Assembly (NCBI RefSeq): GCF_020151015.1
Contig: NZ_CP083746.1
Location: 879,001 to 943,000, forward strand
From: Pseudomonas sp. p1(2021b)
Lineage (GTDB): Bacteria; Pseudomonadota; Gammaproteobacteria; Pseudomonadales; Pseudomonadaceae
Length of the DNA stretch: 64,000 nucleotides
Direction: 5' to 3'
Shown here one piece after another: positions 60,668-64,000 of this stretch (its first letter is position 1; each line of letters begins with the position of its first letter). The notes beneath the pieces were generated by a model. It ran no database searches and had not been told where the DNA came from. It saw nothing but the letters and a program-made list of their open reading frames with translations. Both the position numbers and the translations under genes were made by a program.

Positions 60668-60694
60668 TCGCGACCCGGGTGCTAGACTGGCGCC

Positions 60695-61267
60695 ATGAAC
60701 TACCTTGCACACCTTCATCTTGGCGGCAACGAGCCGCAGCAGTTGCTGGGCAGCCTGTATGGCGATTTCGTCAAAGGCTCGCTCGAAGGGCGTTTCCCGC
60801 CTGCGCTGGAGGCCGCGATCCGCCTGCACCGGCGCATCGACAGCTATACCGACAGCCATCCGCTGGTGCTGGCGGCCTTGGCGCGCTTCCCCCAGGAGCG
60901 GCGGCGCTACGCCGGCATCATCCTGGACGTGTTCTTCGACCATTGCCTGGCTCGGCATTGGAGCGACTATGCCGAGCAACCGCTGGCAGCATTCACCCAG
61001 GGCTTCTACCGGGTATTGCTGGCCGAGCCCGAATTGCCAGGGCGTCTGGCGCGGATTGCGCCGTTCATGGCCGCCGACGACTGGTTGGGCGCCTATGGCG
61101 ACTTCGCCACGCTGGAGCAGGTGTTCAACGGGATTGCCCGGCGCTTGTCGCGGCCGGAGGGGATGAGCGGGGTGATGCAGGAGCTGGAGGCGCTGTACGA
61201 GCCACTGATGGCGGATTTCCGGGAATTTTATCCACAGCTGCAGGGGTTCGCGGCGGCGGGCAGGTGA
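60695..61267 (+). CDS. acpH: Acyl carrier protein phosphodiesterase AcpH (DUF479)
   Basis: A 190-residue HD-like hydrolase that removes the phosphopantetheine arm from ACP. Start MNYLAHLHL, LHRRIDSYTDSHP and DVFFDHCLARHW match E. coli AcpH, including the histidine/aspartate residues. It is divergent from the ArsR-family gene, and the shared operator cluster ends 28 nt before its ATG. Confidence 0.88.
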   Translation: MNYLAHLHLGGNEPQQLLGSLYGDFVKGSLEGRFPPALEAAIRLHRRIDSYTDSHPLVLAALARFPQERRRYAGIILDVFFDHCLARHWSDYAEQPLAAFTQGFYRVLLAEPELPGRLARIAPFMAADDWLGAYGDFATLEQVFNGIARRLSRPEGMSGVMQELEALYEPLMADFREFYPQLQGFAAAGR

Positions 61268-61283
61268 AGTGAGTGTTGCCAAT

Positions 61284-61378
61284 GCCGGCGCAATCGCGGG
61301 GCAAGCCCGCTCCCACAGGTCCAACGCCGTCTACAAGGCAGCGGTAAACCTGTGGGGGCTTGTCCCGCGATTGGGCGC
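61284..61378. repeat. BIME between convergent acpH and olsA
   Basis: Inverted CGCGGGGCAAGCCCGCTCCC and GGGGCTTGTCCCGCG units with about 45 nt between; it abuts the olsA stop codon. Confidence 0.8.
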
Positions 61379-62167
61379 TCAGGCCGCCCGCGCCTGGCGC
61401 CGTGGCACGCTCCAGCTGTCCTCGACCCCGAACAACGCCAGGTGAACCGCCTGCTGCGCCTGATACGCCAGGGCCGCCCGTTCCTTGCCGGCACTCGCGA
61501 TCGGCTGCAGCAAGTGGATGACCACCTCGCTGCGCGGTTGGTCGAACAGGCGGATCAGGTGCGAGACCAGGTCGTCGTCGCCAATGAACGGCGCGATCGG
61601 GTCCGGCTCGCCAGCGCGCAGGTACTGGATCGCCACCGGTTGTACCGGTGTGCCCTGGTCGATGGCTCCAGCGAGCAGGCGGCCGTGGAAGGTGCGCACG
61701 CTTCGGCCATCGGTGGTGGTGCCTTCGGGGAAGATCAGCAAGGGCCTGTGTTCACCCAACTGGTTGCCGATCTGCTGGGACAGGCGCTGGCCGTCGCCAC
61801 CGCCGCGGCGGATGAACAGCGTACCGGCTTTTTCCGCCAGCCAGCCGGCCAATGGCCAGTGACGCACTTCGGCCTTGGACAGGAATGACAACGGCGTGAG
61901 CATGCCGAGCAGGGGAATGTCGATCCACGACACATGGTTGCTGACCCACAGCATCGGCTGCTGCGGCAGGCTGCCCACCACGCGTACGTCCAAGGGCAGG
62001 GCCGCGACCAGGCGCTGCATGAACAGGCGCGTCCAGCGTTGGCGACGTTCGATGGAGGCAGCCAGGCCCAGGCGTTCGCCCAAGGCGATGATGCTGGCCA
62101 TGGCCATGCCCAGCAGCAGGACCAGCACCAGGCGGGACAGGCGGGCCAGTACCCGCAGGCTCGGCAT
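61379..62167 (-). CDS. olsA: Lyso-ornithine lipid O-acyltransferase OlsA (PlsC-like)
   Basis: A 262-residue 1-acyl-glycerol-3-phosphate-acyltransferase-like protein. An N-terminal membrane segment (about 10-30) is followed by the HX4D box NHVSWID and FPEGTTTDG. With olsB directly upstream, it should add the second acyl chain of ornithine lipids, phosphorus-free membrane lipids. ATG 62167 shares one base with the olsB stop; the long frame upstream lies within olsB. Confidence 0.87.
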   Translation of the reverse strand: MPSLRVLARLSRLVLVLLLGMAMASIIALGERLGLAASIERRQRWTRLFMQRLVAALPLDVRVVGSLPQQPMLWVSNHVSWIDIPLLGMLTPLSFLSKAEVRHWPLAGWLAEKAGTLFIRRGGGDGQRLSQQIGNQLGEHRPLLIFPEGTTTDGRSVRTFHGRLLAGAIDQGTPVQPVAIQYLRAGEPDPIAPFIGDDDLVSHLIRLFDQPRSEVVIHLLQPIASAGKERAALAYQAQQAVHLALFGVEDSWSVPRRQARAA

Positions 62168-62922
62168 CACACCGCCGCCTTGAAGTGGCGGGCGTAGCGT
62201 GGGCAGAGGTCGTCGCGCTTGAGCAGGATGAACACGTCGGCGACCTGGAAGTCCTCGTCCCAGCACGGCTCGCCGCAGATCTTGGCGCCCAGGCGCATGT
62301 AGGCCTTGAGTAAGGGCGGCATCTCGGCGATCACGTTGCCCGGTAGGGCCAGGCTCGGCAGGGGGTTCTTCGGCTCGGCGCGCAGGTGCTCGGTGCACAG
62401 GTAGCGTTCGCGCAGTCGTTGCATGATGGCGTGGGCCTGTACGCCGCCATCCTGCATGGGAATGCTGGCGCAACCCATCAAGTAGCTGTAGCGACCTTCG
62501 TTGAGCACTTCGGCAAGCTCGCCCCAGAGCACGGCGATGGTGCCGCCGTTTCGGTAGGCCGGGTCGACGCAGGTGCGACCCAGTTCCAGGATCGGCCCCT
62601 GCAGTTGCAGCAGGCCGTGCAGGCTGAATTCCTCTTCGCTGTAGAAGCGGCCCAGGCTGCTGGCGGCCTGATGGTCGAGCAGGCGGGTGGTGGCCACCAG
62701 GCGGCCGGTGGCCAGGTCGCGCACGCCGATGTGGCGGCAATGGACATCGTAGTCATCCATGTCCAGGCCCTGCTCAGCGCCCTTGAGCTTGGCCTGAAAT
62801 TCGGCGCTGAACACCTTGAAACGCAGGGCCTGTGCTTCCTGCAGCGCCGCGGCGCCGACCAGGCGTTCGGCTTGCAGACGGCGTTCAGTGCTGTTGTCGC
62901 CAGAGCGAGCGATCCGAGTCAT
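62167..62922 (-). CDS. olsB: L-ornithine N(alpha)-acyltransferase OlsB
   Basis: A 251-residue GNAT-fold acyltransferase that moves a 3-hydroxyacyl chain from ACP to ornithine, the first step of ornithine-lipid synthesis. [16 protein letters not shown] matches the family's acyl-ACP region. ATG 62922 follows GGAGACT; the longer frame to 62946 is less likely. It forms an operon with olsA. In Pseudomonas ornithine lipids rise under phosphate limitation. Confidence 0.88.
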   Translation of the reverse strand: MTRIARSGDNSTERRLQAERLVGAAALQEAQALRFKVFSAEFQAKLKGAEQGLDMDDYDVHCRHIGVRDLATGRLVATTRLLDHQAASSLGRFYSEEEFSLHGLLQLQGPILELGRTCVDPAYRNGGTIAVLWGELAEVLNEGRYSYLMGCASIPMQDGGVQAHAIMQRLRERYLCTEHLRAEPKNPLPSLALPGNVIAEMPPLLKAYMRLGAKICGEPCWDEDFQVADVFILLKRDDLCPRYARHFKAAV

Positions 62923-63056
62923 TGCGAGTCTCCCTAAGCCAGCCAAAGGGTTGCGGCCGGTCGGCTTTGTTGTGCAAAGTCAGCCTAGGTAGGCGTGGTG
63001 TCACCCCCATGAACCTTTGGTGATGCTTGCGTGACAACCCAGACGAGGAGTGCTCG

Positions 63057-63944
63057 ATGGCCTGGTTGCAACGACTCAACGACCCTTATCGGCAACCCCT
63101 GGCAGCCACCCTGGGCGAAGGCCATGGCGTATTGCTCGAGCGGCTAGGCCCCGTCACACCGTTCGAACTCGCCGTACTGGGCGGCCGGGCGATGGCCACC
63201 CCGGGCCTGGCATTCCTGGTTGGCTACCAGGCGGCGTTGCGCGTGCTCTGGCCCAGCGCCCCTGCCAGCCTGGGCGCCCTGTGCGCCACCGAGCGGCGCA
63301 GCGTACGGCCGGCGGATATGCACACCCGCCTGGAAGACCTGCGCCTGACCGGCCGCAAGGACTTTGTCACCGCAGGCCTGGAGGCCGAATGGTTGCTGGT
63401 AGCGGCGCGCAGCGAAGGGCAGGGGGAGGCGCCACGGCTGCAACTGGCCGTGGTCTACCCGGGGGAACCCGGTGTGACGCTGGAGCCCTTGCCTACGTTG
63501 CCGTTGATGCCCGAGGTTGGGCATGCCCGCCTGCAATTGCACCAAGCCAGCTGCGAACTGCTGGCAGGCGACGGTTGGGACGCCTACGTCAAGCCCTTCC
63601 GATCCCTCGAGGACCTCTACGTGCTGGCTGCGCTGGCTGCCTGGTTGTACGGCGTCGGCCAGGAGAGCAACTGGCCGCAGGACCTGCAGTTGCGTTTGCT
63701 GGGGTTGCTCGGCGGTTGCGCCGAAGGCAGCCGGCAATGCGCCGACAGTGCGGCCTGCCACCTGTTGCTGGGGGGCCTGTTCGCCCAGTTCCACAGCTTG
63801 CATGATGCCCTCGACAAAGCGCTGGCCGCCGGCCCGGCGCAATGGGCGCAGCTGTGGCAGCGTGACCAAGGGGTGCTGGCGCTGGCCACCGCGGCTCGGG
63901 AGAAGCGTTTACAGAAAGCCTGGGCTGCCGCTGGGCTGTCATGA
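63057..63944 (+). CDS. Acyl-CoA dehydrogenase-like protein, reduced
   Basis: A 295-residue protein that I recognise only in part. Start MAWLQRLNDPYRQPLAATLG, an acyl-CoA-dehydrogenase-like middle section (LRLTGRKDFVTAGLEAEWLLVAAR) and a helical C-terminal region. It is about 80 residues shorter than a full acyl-CoA dehydrogenase, without the N-terminal helical domain or a clear catalytic glutamate. It may bind flavin or act on acyl groups. ATG 63057 follows GAGGAG; it is divergent from olsB. Confidence 0.68.
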   Translation: MAWLQRLNDPYRQPLAATLGEGHGVLLERLGPVTPFELAVLGGRAMATPGLAFLVGYQAALRVLWPSAPASLGALCATERRSVRPADMHTRLEDLRLTGRKDFVTAGLEAEWLLVAARSEGQGEAPRLQLAVVYPGEPGVTLEPLPTLPLMPEVGHARLQLHQASCELLAGDGWDAYVKPFRSLEDLYVLAALAAWLYGVGQESNWPQDLQLRLLGLLGGCAEGSRQCADSAACHLLLGGLFAQFHSLHDALDKALAAGPAQWAQLWQRDQGVLALATAAREKRLQKAWAAAGLS

Positions 63945-63986
63945 AACCCTGGCAGGCTCGCCCGATCCGCGACGTGAGGGCTGGCC

Positions 63987-64000
63987 ATGGGTGTATTCGG
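63987..64000 (+). CDS. Possible start of a further gene cut by the window end
   Basis: ATG at 63987 with GTGAGGG six bases upstream begins MGVF. An alternative ATG at 63941 overlaps the preceding stop and reads MKPWQARPI to the end. Too little is visible to identify either. Confidence 0.3.

Overview
This 64 kb window is chromosomal DNA from a fluorescent Pseudomonas, most likely of the P. putida group. The evidence is the high GC content, the P. putida-type REP palindromes that recur after gene ends, and proteins that read like P. putida orthologues (ColS, BifA, XenB, OlsBA). It holds core and near-core genes. I see no rRNA, tRNA, CRISPR array, insertion sequence, prophage or integrated island, and no base composition break.

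Layout. (1) 1-17085: division and cell wall (dcw) cluster on the + strand, rsmH(partial)-ftsL-ftsI-murE-murF-mraY-murD-ftsW-murG-murC-ddlB-ftsQ-ftsA-ftsZ-lpxC, almost all overlapping or touching. It makes UDP-MurNAc-pentapeptide and lipid II, builds the septum and commits precursor to lipid A. (2) 17207-29028: dciA (- strand), secA, argJ, a glutathione transferase, a Nudix/ThiE-like fusion, then a minus-strand set panE-orphan histidine kinase-cobalamin adenosyltransferase, then yajQ and a MscS channel. (3) 29207-35028: MdfA-like exporter, AmpG muropeptide permease, alkyltransferase-like protein, DUF481 outer-membrane protein, HugZ-family haem protein, FxsA. (4) 35348-37334: groESL with a sigma-32-like promoter and a strongly structured leader. 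(5) 37488-42115: PAP2 phosphatase divergent from colRS, then a methyltransferase, an LPS-core kinase and a small exported protein. Two sites resembling the ColR box lie here. (6) 42473-46670: MexVW-like RND pump. (7) 46834-52053: iron-type periplasmic module of two imelysins, a di-haem DUF1111 protein and a DUF1513 protein. (8) 52199-56015: bifA, sodB and a LysE/ArgO exporter. (9) 56140-63944: argP, an SDR epimerase, a coiled-coil membrane protein, xenB with its ArsR-type regulator, acpH, olsBA and a reduced acyl-CoA dehydrogenase-like protein.

The shared themes are envelope construction and envelope stress: peptidoglycan synthesis and recycling (dcw, AmpG), lipid A (LpxC), LPS core modification under ColRS, ornithine lipids (OlsBA), secretion (SecA), efflux and mechanosensitive release. 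c-di-GMP appears twice (YajQ effector, BifA phosphodiesterase). From memory, the gene order follows P. aeruginosa PAO1 (PA4420 down to about PA4349), whereas P. putida KT2440 has the groEL and colRS parts in separate places.

The most interesting signals are regulatory: a pair of ColR-box-like sites, matching promoter-palindrome architectures at icmP and at the di-haem gene, a hairpin series in the groES leader, an intrinsic-terminator hairpin directly in front of the yajQ ribosome binding site, a TATTTCGC/ATATCG operator cluster between arsR and acpH, and a nested four-arm palindrome at 42.2-42.5 kb. I found no clearly new multi-gene system. The least understood module is the imelysin/di-haem/DUF1513 cluster.
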